A stretch of DNA of 64,000 nucleotides, taken from the NCBI GenBank assembly GCA_020832105.1, contig JAFIFH010000014.1, forward strand, positions 1-64,000, read 5' to 3'. Source of the DNA: Idiomarina sp. Its GTDB lineage: Bacteria > Pseudomonadota > Gammaproteobacteria > Enterobacterales > Alteromonadaceae. The position numbers were made by a program, and so were the translations under genes. Positions 63,909-64,000 of this stretch are shown here, in pieces. Within the stretch, counting starts at the first letter, position 1. Each line of letters starts with the position of its first letter. The notes below the pieces were generated by a model, which had not been told where the DNA came from, did not search any database, and worked only from the letters and a program-made list of their open reading frames with translations.

Positions 63909-64000
63909 TAACGCCCCTGACGTCGGGTCATAAAGGCCAGTTTCTCAACCAGTTCGGTGTCCTGCTCGTTTTTCAGCAACGCACCGAACATCGGCATCAG
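63908..64000 (-). CDS. C-terminus of a probable MoxR-type AAA+ ATPase (cut by window edge)
   Basis: The last 30 residues of an open frame that enters from outside: LMPMFGALLKNEQDTELVEK and on to TRRQGR, then TAA overlapping the VWA start (TAATG). No catalytic motif is visible in this fragment. The MoxR identity rests only on the usual MoxR-VWA gene pairing and on the coupled start. Confidence 0.45.
   Translation of the reverse strand: MMPMFGALLKNEQDTELVEKLAFMTRRQGR

Overview
The window is a compact, roughly 50 % GC bacterial chromosome segment. Its gene content and order point to a marine gammaproteobacterium of the order Alteromonadales, possibly Idiomarinaceae; that family-level call is inference. 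It carries lonH-fabA-rmf, uup, rlmKL, zapC-pyrD and msrC-proQ-prc blocks that match the E. coli neighbourhoods, together with DUF3466, a 180-kDa-class NAD-glutamate dehydrogenase, a long (481 aa) GAPDH, many peptidases and several Na+-coupled amino-acid transporters, which suits an amino-acid-consuming marine heterotroph. I see no insertion sequences, prophage, integrons or CRISPR. Gene density is high and no gene-free stretch reaches 300 bases; the longest is about 288 bases at 34046-34333.

Layout. 1-6251: N-terminus of a chemotaxis receptor, a solute-binding lipoprotein, a DUF2784 membrane protein, a fasciclin protein, a MaoC-type hydratase, a beta-lactamase-fold hydrolase and two outer-membrane barrels. 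6417-18863: lonH, fabA with a FabR-type operator, the 57-aa rmf gene, DUF3466-uup-glutaredoxin-rlmKL in one overlapping operon, initiator tRNA-Met, cls, zapC and pyrD. 18863-29672: gdhB overlapping pyrD, DUF2835, pepN, an NhaC antiporter and an SNF symporter. 29802-34045: an operon read on the minus strand as zinc-ribbon protein, yeaC-like, msrC, an unknown acidic protein, proQ and prc. 34334-45646: AGCS symporter, M14 carboxypeptidase, gap, msrB, pyk, a lipoprotein, a LytTR/LytS two-component pair and an M61 peptidase. 45746-53257: M23 peptidase, a double PTPS-fold protein, a LysE exporter with a divergent LysR, a P-type ATPase and a CoA-transferase/hydrolase. 53461-58748: an ECF sigma/anti-sigma island. 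58772-64000: an operon of a beta-CASP MBL protein, a 34-aa membrane protein and a ClsC-like PLD, then GT2, VWA and the end of a probable MoxR ATPase.

The most interesting region is 53461-58748. An ECF sigma factor and its membrane anti-sigma are divergent from a secreted S8 subtilase. Next to them lie a beta-barrel outer-membrane protein, a small secreted protein with a C-terminal tetrapeptide repeat, and a DUF4382 lipoprotein. Four promoter regions in this island share the element GGAAT-N16/17-CGT(C/T): the sigma gene itself, the S8 gene, the repeat protein (leading into the barrel gene) and, slightly diverged, the DUF4382 gene. I read this as a self-contained, autoregulated cell-envelope regulon whose function I cannot name. 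Other notable items are a candidate CTG start for the LysE exporter, a 34-aa membrane protein coupled to an MBL/PLD operon, a degenerate tandem PTPS-fold protein and an M23 peptidase with a non-canonical zinc ligand.
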